A stretch of DNA of 9,444 nucleotides from a bacterium. GTDB lineage: Bacteria > UBP13 > UBA5359. Shown here piece after piece: positions 1 through 7,095 of the stretch; the first letter of the stretch is position 1; each line of letters begins with the position of its first letter. A program made the position numbers and the translations under genes. The stretch covers positions 1 to 9,444 of the forward strand of contig JAQVUQ010000082.1 of assembly GCA_028699365.1 (NCBI GenBank), written 5' to 3'. A model generated the notes under the pieces. The model did not search any database. It was not told the DNA's origin and was given only the letters and a program-made list of their open reading frames with translations.

Positions 1-420
1 AATGCGGGACTGGCGGTCACCATGCCGATATACAGCGGCGGAACAGCCCGTGCCAGGATCGGGCAGGCGCAGGCGGTGCTGGAACAACGTAAAGCTGATA
101 TTGAACTGAGACGGCAGAGCTTAGTTTTAGCTGTGCACTCGGCCATGCTGGCAACCCAGGATGCCGCTAACCGCTTGCAGGTTACCCGCAAAAGCATCGA
201 ACAGGCAGGAGAGGCCCTGCGAGTGGCACAGGAGAAGTATAATGCGGGGTTGGGATCCAGCACGGAGGTCATCGATACCCAGGTTGCTCTGGTCCAGGCT
301 GAAACAAACTATGCCAATGCCCTTTATGACGGTAAGATAGCCGTTGCGCAACTTGATTACGCCGTCGGCAGAGACCCGAAAACGGCTGAAACCGCATCAT
401 CGGGAGGGTTAAACAGATGA
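1..420 (+). CDS. TolC-family outer-membrane efflux channel, C-terminal part (5' end outside window)
   Basis: Only the last 139 codons are present; the frame is open from base 1 and stops with TGA at 418-420. The peptide begins just before the P-I-Y-S-G-G turn that in TolC-family proteins precedes the last pair of long periplasmic helices. It continues with Ala/Gln-rich heptad-like helices, the family pattern A-x-E-K-Y-N-A-G-L-G-S-S-T-E-V-I-D (about residues 78-94), and ends with N-Y-x-x-A-L-Y-D, A-x-x-L-D-Y-A-V-G. In the family this protein forms a trimeric channel across the outer membrane and periplasm through which the pump expels substrate. Its stop codon overlaps the start of the adaptor gene (ATGA), so the two are translationally coupled. 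The ATG at 22 is internal, not a start. The family call is firm; the substrate cannot be read. Confidence 0.93.
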   Translation, partial: NAGLAVTMPIYSGGTARARIGQAQAVLEQRKADIELRRQSLVLAVHSAMLATQDAANRLQVTRKSIEQAGEALRVAQEKYNAGLGSSTEVIDTQVALVQAETNYANALYDGKIAVAQLDYAVGRDPKTAETASSGGLNR

Positions 421-1994
421 TAAGCACCGCAAAAGGAAGAGCTTACGGTTTTATTACATTGGCAGTGATTTCAGGATTGGCTTTTACTGCCCACCAGCGC
501 AACAACGCTGGAAAGGCAGCGCAAACTCAACAGAAGAAGACGCCACTGGTGATGACGGCACCAGTGCAGCTTGGCACCATTGTGAAGAGCATCGAGATTA
601 CGGGAACGGCAGAGGCGGAAAACACCGTAAACATTGTTCCGAAGCTGGATCAGAGGATTGCCTGGATGTCTTTGAGAGAGGGCGATCCTGTTCGTCAGGG
701 TCAGTTGATAGTAAGACTTGAGGCTGCTGAGGCCACCGATCAACTGGCTGCCGCTCAGGCTGAGGCATCCGTCGCCGAAGCGAGGCTGCGCGATGTCCTG
801 GCGGGGTCACGTCCTCAAGAGATCAGATCCGCCAAAGCTGCCCTGGCACAGGCTGAGGCTAACTATCGACAGGCAAGCCGCGACCTGGAGCACGTCAAAA
901 AGCTCTACGGTCCGACCGGGATTCCCGAGCAGCAACTGCAGGAGGCTCAGAGCAGATATGATGCGGCAGCGGCCAATGTGGAGTCGGCCAGGGCTACTGT
1001 CGAAGATGCTGAAACCGAATTGAGCCGGTTGAAGAAGATGCTCAAAATCGGCGGCGTTTCGCAGGAGGATGTGGATAAGGCACAAACGCGTTACCATGTG
1101 TCCAGATCCGCCCTGGCCTCCGCCAACTCCGGACTGGCCGGTGCCCGGAGTAATCTGGCCCATGTAAAGAACCTGAATGTGAAGGTCATCCCTGAGCAGC
1201 AGATAGACGGCGCCGAGGCCAGGCACGCATCGGCACGATCGGCTCTGGAAGCCGCCGGAGCCAGGCTGGATCTTCTGAAAGAGGGCGCAAGCTCCACTCA
1301 GATCGCCGTAGCGCGTGAGCAGGTGAGACAGGCCCGGCTGAAGACCGATACCGTTCGCACCCAGTCCGAGTATTGCGTGATCAAATCACCTGTCAACGGG
1401 ATTGTCACCAAACTCTTCCTGGCGGAAGGGGACATGGCACAGGTGAAACAGCCGATAATGAGTATCGCCGAAAACGCCCGGATGATAGTCAAAGCAGCCC
1501 TGAGCGACAGAGATGCATTCAAGGTGTCTCCGGGACGGCCCGCAATGGTTAAGATAGGTGGACCGGATGATGAGCCGCTCAGGCTGAAGGTGACACGGGT
1601 CTATCCGGCAGCCGATCCCGTCACCCGTCTTGTTCCTGTAGAAGTGGCGCTGCCCGGCAATGTCAAGGTCACACAAGGCGCCTTTGTCAGAGTCAGCCTG
1701 GTAATGGAGAAGCGTGAAGATACCGTCGTCATACCGGCCGATGCCGTAGTGCAGAAGCCAGGGGGCAGGAGTGTGGTATTTGTAGTCAAGGATGGTAAGG
1801 TTCAGGCAAGGCCTATCCGGCAGGGCATAGAGTCAAAAGGCAGGATAGAGGTCATCTCAGGGGTGCGTCCGGGTGAGGCGTTGGTTGTAAGAGGCCAGGA
1901 GATGCTTAAGGACGGAGCCATGGTCAAAGTCAAGCCGCAGAAGAAATCGCCCGGCAGCGGAATGTCCGGCAAGATGAAAGGAGCAGCCGGATGA
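417..1994 (+). CDS. RND/HlyD-family periplasmic adaptor (membrane fusion protein) with expanded coiled-coil hairpin
   Basis: A 525-aa adaptor that would bridge the inner-membrane pump and the TolC channel. The ATG at 417 overlaps the previous stop and has GGGAGGG at 402-408, 8 bp upstream. Residues 8-25 are a hydrophobic N-terminal anchor with no lipobox Cys. The two lipoyl half-motifs are at about 70-104 and 320-352 (S-P-V-N-G-I-V then E-G-D). Beta-barrel and membrane-proximal domains follow (about 355-505), then a Gly/Lys-rich tail. Between the lipoyl halves lies an Ala-rich coiled coil of about 215 residues, flanked by A-G-S-R-P-Q-E-I (129-136) and K-E-G-A-S-S-T-Q-I (288-296), as in YbhG-type adaptors. 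Typical RND adaptors are about 350-420 aa. The extra length comes from three 45-residue units starting at K161, K206 and K251. The middle one carries R204-x3-M208-x6-S215, close to the R-x3-L-x6-S TolC-docking motif. Substrate unknown. Confidence 0.93.
   Translation: MISTAKGRAYGFITLAVISGLAFTAHQRNNAGKAAQTQQKKTPLVMTAPVQLGTIVKSIEITGTAEAENTVNIVPKLDQRIAWMSLREGDPVRQGQLIVRLEAAEATDQLAAAQAEASVAEARLRDVLAGSRPQEIRSAKAALAQAEANYRQASRDLEHVKKLYGPTGIPEQQLQEAQSRYDAAAANVESARATVEDAETELSRLKKMLKIGGVSQEDVDKAQTRYHVSRSALASANSGLAGARSNLAHVKNLNVKVIPEQQIDGAEARHASARSALEAAGARLDLLKEGASSTQIAVAREQVRQARLKTDTVRTQSEYCVIKSPVNGIVTKLFLAEGDMAQVKQPIMSIAENARMIVKAALSDRDAFKVSPGRPAMVKIGGPDDEPLRLKVTRVYPAADPVTRLVPVEVALPGNVKVTQGAFVRVSLVMEKREDTVVIPADAVVQKPGGRSVVFVVKDGKVQARPIRQGIESKGRIEVISGVRPGEALVVRGQEMLKDGAMVKVKPQKKSPGSGMSGKMKGAAG
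897..1286 (+). repeat. Three tandem 45-residue coiled-coil units inside the adaptor gene
   Basis: Adaptor residues 161-205, 206-250 and 251-290 align as a diverged tandem repeat. Each starts K-(K/N)-(L/M), runs through a turn-like stretch, then (P/S)-(E/Q)-(Q/E)-(Q/D)-x-(Q/D), then an Ala-rich amphipathic helix with R-(Y/H) and a closing leucine. P-E-Q-Q occurs in units 1 and 3 (residues 170-173 and 259-262); S-Q-E-D replaces it in unit 2 (215-218). Unit starts are exactly 45 codons apart; unit 3 lacks one residue in its turn. At DNA level the copies have diverged, so this is an old protein-level duplication rather than a recent slippage repeat. Confidence 0.75.
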
Positions 1995-4900
1995 AGCTCT
2001 CCAGTCTGGCCATAAATAAGCCCATATCCGTAATAGTGCTTCTTATCGCAGCGACAGTGCTGGGGATTTTCGGTTATCTGCGTCTCCCCGTGAACTTGCT
2101 TCCCGATATCACCTACCCCATGGTGAAGGTGTATATCAACTGGCGCGGAGCCACTCCTCAGGAAATAGAGGACAGCATTGCTACCGTTGTTGAACGGCGT
2201 ATGGCTACTGTCGACGGTCTGGACTACATGGAATCTCAGTGCACGGAAGGCATGTACGCTCTGCAGGTCAACTTCGATTATAGTGTGGATCGTGATGTCG
2301 CTTATCAGGATGTGCTGGCAAAACTTGGTCTGGTCTCAAGAAACCTGCCCGCAGATGCCGACCAGCCGTATACAATGAAAGCTGACCCTTCGCAGTTGCC
2401 CGTAGTAGACCTCATGATATCTTCCACCGGTATGGACACTACCAGGCTTAGAACCTGGGTTGAGAACGCACTCCAGGACGAATTTGCCACCGTACCCGGA
2501 ACTGCCGGGACGGAGGTCTCGGGCGGCCGTATCAGAGAGATCAGAGTTAATCTGGACCTGAAAAGGCTGCAGTACTTCGGTATTACACCCGAGCAGGTTT
2601 CCAGGAAACTAAAGGATGAGAACATCCAGTTGATGGGCGGAAGAGTAAACAATGATCGCCGTGAATTTATCATCCGCACCATGGGTGAATTCTCCAGTAT
2701 AGGAGAGATAGGCAGCGTAGCAGTGGCTGCAGCTAAATCAGGCGGGACCGTATATGTCAAGGATGTAGCCCGGGTGGAGGACGCCTCCGATACCCAGCGT
2801 GTCATCACCAGACTTAACGGAAAAGAGGGCGTAAAGCTCTCTGTATTGAAGCAGGCCGCCGCCAACACGGTTGAGGTGGAGCAAGGGGTGCGCAAGAAGA
2901 TAGCCCAACTCAAGCAGTCGCTTCCGGACGGCATCAGCATGAGTGTAGTGTATAACCAGGCTGATTATATCAAGGCCTCGGTATCCGGGGTGAGAGACGC
3001 TGCCTTGCTGGCTGCACTGCTGGTCATCCTTGTCATCGCATTCTTTCTGAAGGGTTGGAAGCGCGTCCTTATCGTGGGCATTACTATTCCACTGACCGTT
3101 CTTCTTACCTTCTTCGTGACGCAACTCATGGGATTCTCCCTGAATATATTTTCGCTGGCAGGGCTGGTCATAGCCATATGCCTGATACTGGACGACTGCG
3201 TAGTTGTTATTGAGAACATCACCAGGATAAGAAGATCGGACGGCGATCACCTCGGCCTGACCGAGCTGGGCACCGATCAGGTGGCCGGCGCCGTTCTGGT
3301 CTCCACTGTCACCTTTCTGGCGCTCTTCGTCCCGTTCCTGCTGGTTCCCGGTTTGGTATCTCTCCTCTTCAGAGAGCTTATACTTACCATCGCCGTTGCG
3401 GTATCCGTATCGACGGTCACGGCATTGACCGTGACGCCTGCTCTCTACAAGCGCTTCTACCCTGAGGAGCGGCACGATGTCGAGAGCGATTCGCGGTTAG
3501 AGAGGATCTCCAACGCCTTTTTGAATGCCTGCCTGAGCGTATACCGCAAAGGGGCAGGGTGGAGTGTTACGCATCGCAGATCAATCATAGCGGTGACTTT
3601 TGGATTATTCATCATCGGCCTGCTCTTAATGGTGCGCCTGGGTTCTGAGTTCCTGCCCGAAACTGATGATGGGCAGATCATGATAAAGGTGAAGATGCCG
3701 ACCGGAACATCTGTTGCCGAAACATCACGCGTCATTGGCGGTATAGAGGGGATCATACAGGAGTTGCCCGGCGTTGCGCATTATAACAGCCTGGCAGGAG
3801 GTAAAATATGGGGATTGGTAACGACTGAAGCCTCTAATGAAGGGCAGGTCGATCTACAACTCGTTCCCGGAAACCGGCGCAGAATGAGCACCAAAAAGTA
3901 TGTTGAATGGCTGAGCCCACAGATCAGCAAGAGGGCGGGCATTCCCGGTGCCAGGATCAAGGTGATGCATACCAAGATGAAGGGCATAAGGACCATCGGC
4001 AGTGAAGATATAGAGGCTGAGGTCTATGTCCCGCGCAGCGAGCCTGTGGAAGAGGCGCACGAGGTCTGTTCTCAAATACTGGCAGAGGTCCGGGATACCC
4101 CCGGGCTGGCTAATCCCGATCTCTCTCTCGATGTCTCCAAACCGGAGTATCAGGTGGTGGTGGATCGCGGGCGTGCGGCTGACCTGGGGCTTTCCGTGTC
4201 CGGAATAGCCGCCGCGATTCGCGCTGCGGTGGACGGAACCGTAGCCTCTACCTTCAAGGATGATGGCTACTACTATGGTATCAGAACGGTGATATCCGAA
4301 CAGGAGGTCAAAAGCCGGGAGAGCTTGGAGGGTATGGCAATCTCCACACCCTCCGGAGGCAACTGCTATCTGAGAGATGTGGCGCAGATAATACCATCGA
4401 CGGGGCCGGTGCAAATCGATAGAAAGAATCAGATGCGAGTGATCAAGGTCACAGGAAGCGCCCAGGGGAAAACTGTGGGCCAGGTGACATCCGGTATCAG
4501 CCGGTGCCTGAAGGATTTTGCTCTTCCATCCGGATACGCCATCAAGCTTGGCGGGCAATCGCAGATGATGGCAGAGACCTTCCGAACCATGGGACTTATC
4601 CTGATGCTGGCCTTGTTCCTGGGCTACGTAGTTCTGGCCATACAGTTTGAATCGCTCATAGAGCCCTTTCTCATCATTATACGCGTGCCGTTGTCTCTTA
4701 TAGGACTGTCTCTGGCTCTATATATGACAGGCACACCGGTGGGCGTTACGGTCATGATCGGAATCGTAGCTCTGGCGGGTATCGAGATCCATCACGGCGT
4801 CGTTCTCCTTACTTTGGTGAACCAACTGCGGGAAGAGGGCTATGCCCCGATTGAAGCCGTTATCCAGGCCGGAGCCACCAGGCTGAGGCCGATACTTATG

Positions 4901-5086
4901 ACCCTCTTTGTAGGAGTGGTGGGACTCATTCCCCTGGCTCTGGGAACAGGCGAAGGCACAGAGACACTCCAGCCCATGGCCATAGGTGTCATCGGCGGAT
5001 TGATCTTCTCGCTGCCGCTGACGCTCTTCTTCCTGCCGGCGCTGTATCTGACAATGGTTGGGAGGGACAAGGAGGTGTGTGATTGA
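1991..5086 (+). CDS. RND-family inner-membrane efflux pump (AcrB/MdtB/SwrC-like, HAE type)
   Basis: A complete 1031-aa proton-driven exporter, the usual family length. The ATG at 1991 overlaps the adaptor stop and has AAAGGAG at 1977-1983, 7 bp upstream. Order: TM1 (about 11-30) followed by R-L-P-V-N-L-L-P-D-I; the first periplasmic domain with G-A-T-P-Q-E-I-E (53-60); TM2-6 (about 335-485) including TM4 with the proton-relay pair D401-D402; TM7 (about 530-550) followed by G-S-E-F-L-P; the second periplasmic domain; TM8-12 (about 865-1022), including F-E-S (886-888), R-L-R-P-I-L-M-T (964-971) and the final G-G-L-I-F-S-L-P-L-T-L. R964 and T971 match AcrB R971 and T978. TM10 is odd: G-I-E-I-H-H-G (930-936) puts His934 at the AcrB K940 position and Thr941 at E947. 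It would work as a trimer with the two upstream products; multidrug or lipid-like substrates are possible, and heavy-metal export is not excluded. Confidence 0.95.
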   Translation: MKLSSLAINKPISVIVLLIAATVLGIFGYLRLPVNLLPDITYPMVKVYINWRGATPQEIEDSIATVVERRMATVDGLDYMESQCTEGMYALQVNFDYSVDRDVAYQDVLAKLGLVSRNLPADADQPYTMKADPSQLPVVDLMISSTGMDTTRLRTWVENALQDEFATVPGTAGTEVSGGRIREIRVNLDLKRLQYFGITPEQVSRKLKDENIQLMGGRVNNDRREFIIRTMGEFSSIGEIGSVAVAAAKSGGTVYVKDVARVEDASDTQRVITRLNGKEGVKLSVLKQAAANTVEVEQGVRKKIAQLKQSLPDGISMSVVYNQADYIKASVSGVRDAALLAALLVILVIAFFLKGWKRVLIVGITIPLTVLLTFFVTQLMGFSLNIFSLAGLVIAICLILDDCVVVIENITRIRRSDGDHLGLTELGTDQVAGAVLVSTVTFLALFVPFLLVPGLVSLLFRELILTIAVAVSVSTVTALTVTPALYKRFYPEERHDVESDSRLERISNAFLNACLSVYRKGAGWSVTHRRSIIAVTFGLFIIGLLLMVRLGSEFLPETDDGQIMIKVKMPTGTSVAETSRVIGGIEGIIQELPGVAHYNSLAGGKIWGLVTTEASNEGQVDLQLVPGNRRRMSTKKYVEWLSPQISKRAGIPGARIKVMHTKMKGIRTIGSEDIEAEVYVPRSEPVEEAHEVCSQILAEVRDTPGLANPDLSLDVSKPEYQVVVDRGRAADLGLSVSGIAAAIRAAVDGTVASTFKDDGYYYGIRTVISEQEVKSRESLEGMAISTPSGGNCYLRDVAQIIPSTGPVQIDRKNQMRVIKVTGSAQGKTVGQVTSGISRCLKDFALPSGYAIKLGGQSQMMAETFRTMGLILMLALFLGYVVLAIQFESLIEPFLIIIRVPLSLIGLSLALYMTGTPVGVTVMIGIVALAGIEIHHGVVLLTLVNQLREEGYAPIEAVIQAGATRLRPILMTLFVGVVGLIPLALGTGEGTETLQPMAIGVIGGLIFSLPLTLFFLPALYLTMVGRDKEVCD

Positions 5087-5111
5087 TGCTGCTTCGCAAC
5101 GGGTATATCAA
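5083..5111 (+). promoter_or_regulatory. Weak candidate sigma70 promoter between pump and sensor genes
   Basis: TTGATG (5083-5088), a 17-bp spacer and TATCAA (5106-5111) match the -35 and -10 consensus at four of six positions each. The stretch 5104-5135 is clearly more AT-rich than the surrounding coding DNA, as expected for a regulatory gap. The match is modest and may be chance. The sensor could equally be transcribed from the efflux operon, since no terminator is visible here. Confidence 0.2.
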
Positions 5112-5220
5112 AATATCAAATTGTTACTTTAACACACGTCAACGGCATCCAGCGGATTGCCTGACACGAAAAGGAGTTGTGCCTTTGGCACGGTTTGAGG
5201 ATGAACGGCGCGAATCGTGA
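5086..5220 (+). CDS. Possible small ORF (44 aa) coupled to the pump gene
   Basis: An ATG at 5086 overlaps the pump stop as TGATG. It is preceded by AAGGAGGTG (5069-5077), a full match to the anti-Shine-Dalgarno sequence, with GGAGG 10 nt from the ATG. The frame stays open for 44 codons to TGA at 5218-5220 and overlaps the first 20 bases of the sensor gene in another frame. The peptide (M-L-L-R-N-G-Y-I-K-I...) is basic and polar with two Cys, no membrane segment and no family I recognise. It could be a small protein, a leader whose translation opens the sensor's start region, or a chance ORF whose Shine-Dalgarno merely encodes K-E-V at the pump C-terminus. Only the initiation signals favour it. 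Confidence 0.33.
   Translation: MLLRNGYIKISNCYFNTRQRHPADCLTRKGVVPLARFEDERRES
5105..5120. repeat. Perfect tandem 8-bp direct repeat, 2 x ATATCAAA
   Basis: ATATCAAA occurs twice head-to-tail in the AT-rich gap between the pump and sensor genes and overlaps the weak candidate -10 element. It could be half-sites of an operator or a simple local duplication; there is no third copy nearby. Confidence 0.5.
5171..5203 (+). promoter_or_regulatory. Sensor-gene translation start region: Shine-Dalgarno, hairpin, ATG
   Basis: AAGGAG at 5171-5176 is 24 nt from the in-frame ATG at 5201, too far for normal initiation, and touches the only upstream alternative (TTG at 5177) with zero spacing. Between them GTGCC (5179-5183) and GGCAC (5187-5191) form a perfect 5-bp stem with a TTT loop, extendable by G-U pairs to 5177-5193. 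Folding would leave about 7-11 nt between the Shine-Dalgarno and the ATG, the normal distance. A structure-shortened spacer of this kind is known from phage T4 gene 38. The weak GAGG at 5197-5200 abuts the ATG and cannot serve alone. Confidence 0.45.
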
Positions 5221-7072
5221 GCGAAATGAAATACTCGACTATGCGCACGTATTTATTCTGGACATGGAACTGCATATTGTTTTCTGGGACACGAGAGACG
5301 AGCAGATCTATGGATTCAGCCGGAATGAGGCAATCGGGCGCGTGGTTAATGAACTTCTCAAGACGGAATTACCCCGACCGCTGGATGAAATAGTATCCGA
5401 ACTCATTGCAGACGGCCGATGGCAGGGAGACATGCTGCATGCCCGTAAGGATGGAAGGCGGATTCCTGTCAGCAGCTACTGGGTGCTCTATCGTGACAAG
5501 AGCGGCTCTCCGTCGGCTATAGTCGCGGTTAATAACGATATCACCCAGCGCCGGCAGGCGGAAGCGGAACTGGCTAGAGATCTGCGGAATATGGAGCTCT
5601 TGTCCGTCACTGCTACGCATCTCCTGGAGCCGATGCCGTTCAGTGAACTCTTCCAGTATACGGCTGATCAATTGCAGGCGATAGCCGGCGGTGCGGGGAT
5701 TGTGGTCAGCGAGTATAACCCCGGCATGAATGAGACTATAGTGCGGGCGCTGGCAGGCCCTGTCGACAAGCTGCAGAAGGCAACTGACATACTCGGGCGT
5801 AACCCCATCGGGCTGAAATTCAAGGTGGCGGAGGGGACCCTCCAGCGGATGATCAAAGGCAGGCTGGATTATCTTGAGGGCGGCTTCTGCGATCTGATCT
5901 ATTATCAGATGCCGCTGTCTCTCTGCAAGTCGATAGAAGAGGAACTGCACCTGGGCGCTATTTATGTCATGCCGTTCTTTCTTGGCAGGGATTTCATGGG
6001 GAGAGTGGCAGTACTGACGGACCGTGACGAGGGCTTAAGAAACCGTGAACTGATTGAAGCGATAGTGAACCAGGCTGCTTTGGCCCTTAAGCGTAAGCGG
6101 GCAGAGGAAGCGCTCAAACGAAGCCAGGCCAGATTCCGGGCTACTTTTGATCATGCAGGTATAGGCATGACAATTATTGATGAAGAGGGAACGGTGCTGG
6201 AAGCAAATCCCGCCTTTGCTGAGTTCGTCGGCTATAGCCTGCCGGACTTGCCCGGAATGCATGTCCGTCGGTACTCATATCCGCCTGATCTGGCTCACGG
6301 TGATGAGTTGTTGCATGAGATGCTCGAAGGTAAGCGCGACAGCTACCAGGTGGAGAAGCGCTACGTAACTAAAGACGGCAACGTGGTGTGGGGAAGACTT
6401 ACCGCATCCATAGCGCGGAATCCGGCGCCCGAGCCGCCGTTCATTATAGGCATGATAGAGGACATTACCGAGCGCAAGCAGGCAGAGGAGCGCGAGCAGA
6501 AGCGCAAAGAGGAACAGCTTGAGTTCTATCGCCGTACCATATTGGCAGCTACTGAAGGAAAACTGGTGATAACGGAGAGAAACGAAATATACAGGATCGC
6601 GGGCGAGCCTGCTGCATCCTGGTCGCTTTCAGATCCGGAAGAGCTGTGTGTTATCCGCCATAATGTAACGGAGATAGCCAGAGGGGCCGGTATTGCGGAG
6701 TCCAGGGTGGAGATGTTCGTGATGGCGGTGGGAGAGGCTCTGACCAATGCCATCAAACATGCGCAGGGAGGCAGTACTACCATGCACCGGCTTAAAGAAG
6801 GCCTGATGCTTGTGATTACCGACCAAGGTCCGGGTATTCCCTCACTGGCTCTGCCCGATGTGGCGCTGACAAGAGGGTATTCCACGGCAGGCACTCTTGG
6901 AATGGGGTATAAGTTCATGATTACGTTTGCAGATAAAGTCTATCTGGCGACAGGTTCGGGGGGCACCACTGTGGGGCTGGTATTACAGCTTCAACCGCCG
7001 GAGAAGTCGCAACTCGGCTTGTCTCCGTTGGGTGCTATGCTGGCAATGGAACAAGCAGATCGCATGTCATAG
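5201..7072 (+). CDS. PAS-GAF-PAS sensor with RsbW/SpoIIAB-like HATPase domain (probable anti-sigma-type serine kinase)
   Basis: A 623-aa cytoplasmic protein without membrane segments. Domains: PAS (about 10-120, ending in V-N-N-D-I-T-Q-R-R), a GAF-like domain (about 135-297), a second PAS (about 305-427, ending in I-E-D-I-T-E-R-K), a charged coiled-coil linker (about 425-445) and a GHKL ATPase (about 480-597). The ATPase shows an N-box E512-x3-N516, a G1 box D541-Q-G-P-G545, and G-T-L-G-M-G (564-569). There is no HisKA dimerisation domain or H-box histidine, so it is not a standard histidine kinase; the ATPase resembles RsbW/SpoIIAB kinases, which phosphorylate a STAS partner on serine. That partner is probably the STAS gene 23 bp downstream. 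The PAS/GAF ligands are unknown. The ATG at 5201 is preferred; TTG at 5177 would add 8 residues but sits directly on its Shine-Dalgarno. The last 25 or so residues are an extension of no clear role. Confidence 0.85.
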   Translation: MNGANRERNEILDYAHVFILDMELHIVFWDTRDEQIYGFSRNEAIGRVVNELLKTELPRPLDEIVSELIADGRWQGDMLHARKDGRRIPVSSYWVLYRDKSGSPSAIVAVNNDITQRRQAEAELARDLRNMELLSVTATHLLEPMPFSELFQYTADQLQAIAGGAGIVVSEYNPGMNETIVRALAGPVDKLQKATDILGRNPIGLKFKVAEGTLQRMIKGRLDYLEGGFCDLIYYQMPLSLCKSIEEELHLGAIYVMPFFLGRDFMGRVAVLTDRDEGLRNRELIEAIVNQAALALKRKRAEEALKRSQARFRATFDHAGIGMTIIDEEGTVLEANPAFAEFVGYSLPDLPGMHVRRYSYPPDLAHGDELLHEMLEGKRDSYQVEKRYVTKDGNVVWGRLTASIARNPAPEPPFIIGMIEDITERKQAEEREQKRKEEQLEFYRRTILAATEGKLVITERNEIYRIAGEPAASWSLSDPEELCVIRHNVTEIARGAGIAESRVEMFVMAVGEALTNAIKHAQGGSTTMHRLKEGLMLVITDQGPGIPSLALPDVALTRGYSTAGTLGMGYKFMITFADKVYLATGSGGTTVGLVLQLQPPEKSQLGLSPLGAMLAMEQADRMS

Positions 7073-7095
7073 GTCCGACTGAGGGAGGCTACGGG

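Noticed and set aside
22-420. ATG at 22 as the start of a short independent protein
   Set aside because: The frame is open upstream to base 1 and the sequence is the interior of a TolC-family channel; the ATG is an internal Met before the P-I-Y-S-G-G turn.
2305-3475. Two long antisense ORFs (211 and 245 codons) opposite the pump gene
   Set aside because: They mirror the conserved RND coding frame, overlap each other, show no domain and lack convincing Shine-Dalgarno sites; they are shadows of the + strand gene.
3854-4558. Antisense ORF of 234 codons opposite the second periplasmic domain of the pump
   Set aside because: His/Gly-rich low-complexity translation with no recognisable family, fully inside a strongly conserved gene on the other strand.
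1991-5086. Pump as a CzcA/CusA heavy-metal exporter
   Set aside because: TM4 has the AcrB-type L-x-x-D-D pattern rather than the single relay Asp of CusA-type pumps, and the overall motifs match the HAE group; the TM10 His/Glu residues leave some doubt.
5177-5200. TTG at 5177 as the sensor start, adding 8 residues
   Set aside because: The Shine-Dalgarno AAGGAG ends at 5176, leaving no spacing, and the extra residues add nothing to the PAS domain; ATG 5201 is better, though not proven.
5087-5200. Rho-independent terminator between the pump and sensor genes
   Set aside because: The only hairpin (5179-5191) has a 5-bp core stem and no T-tract after it; it fits a translation-initiation structure better.
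5369-5950. Antisense ORF of 193 codons opposite the sensor gene
   Set aside because: Overlaps PAS and GAF coding sequence; no start signals and no domain.
5201-7072. Sensor as a classical two-component histidine kinase
   Set aside because: No HisKA/HisKA_3 dimerisation helix with a phospho-acceptor His is visible before the ATPase, no response regulator is adjacent, and a STAS gene follows instead.
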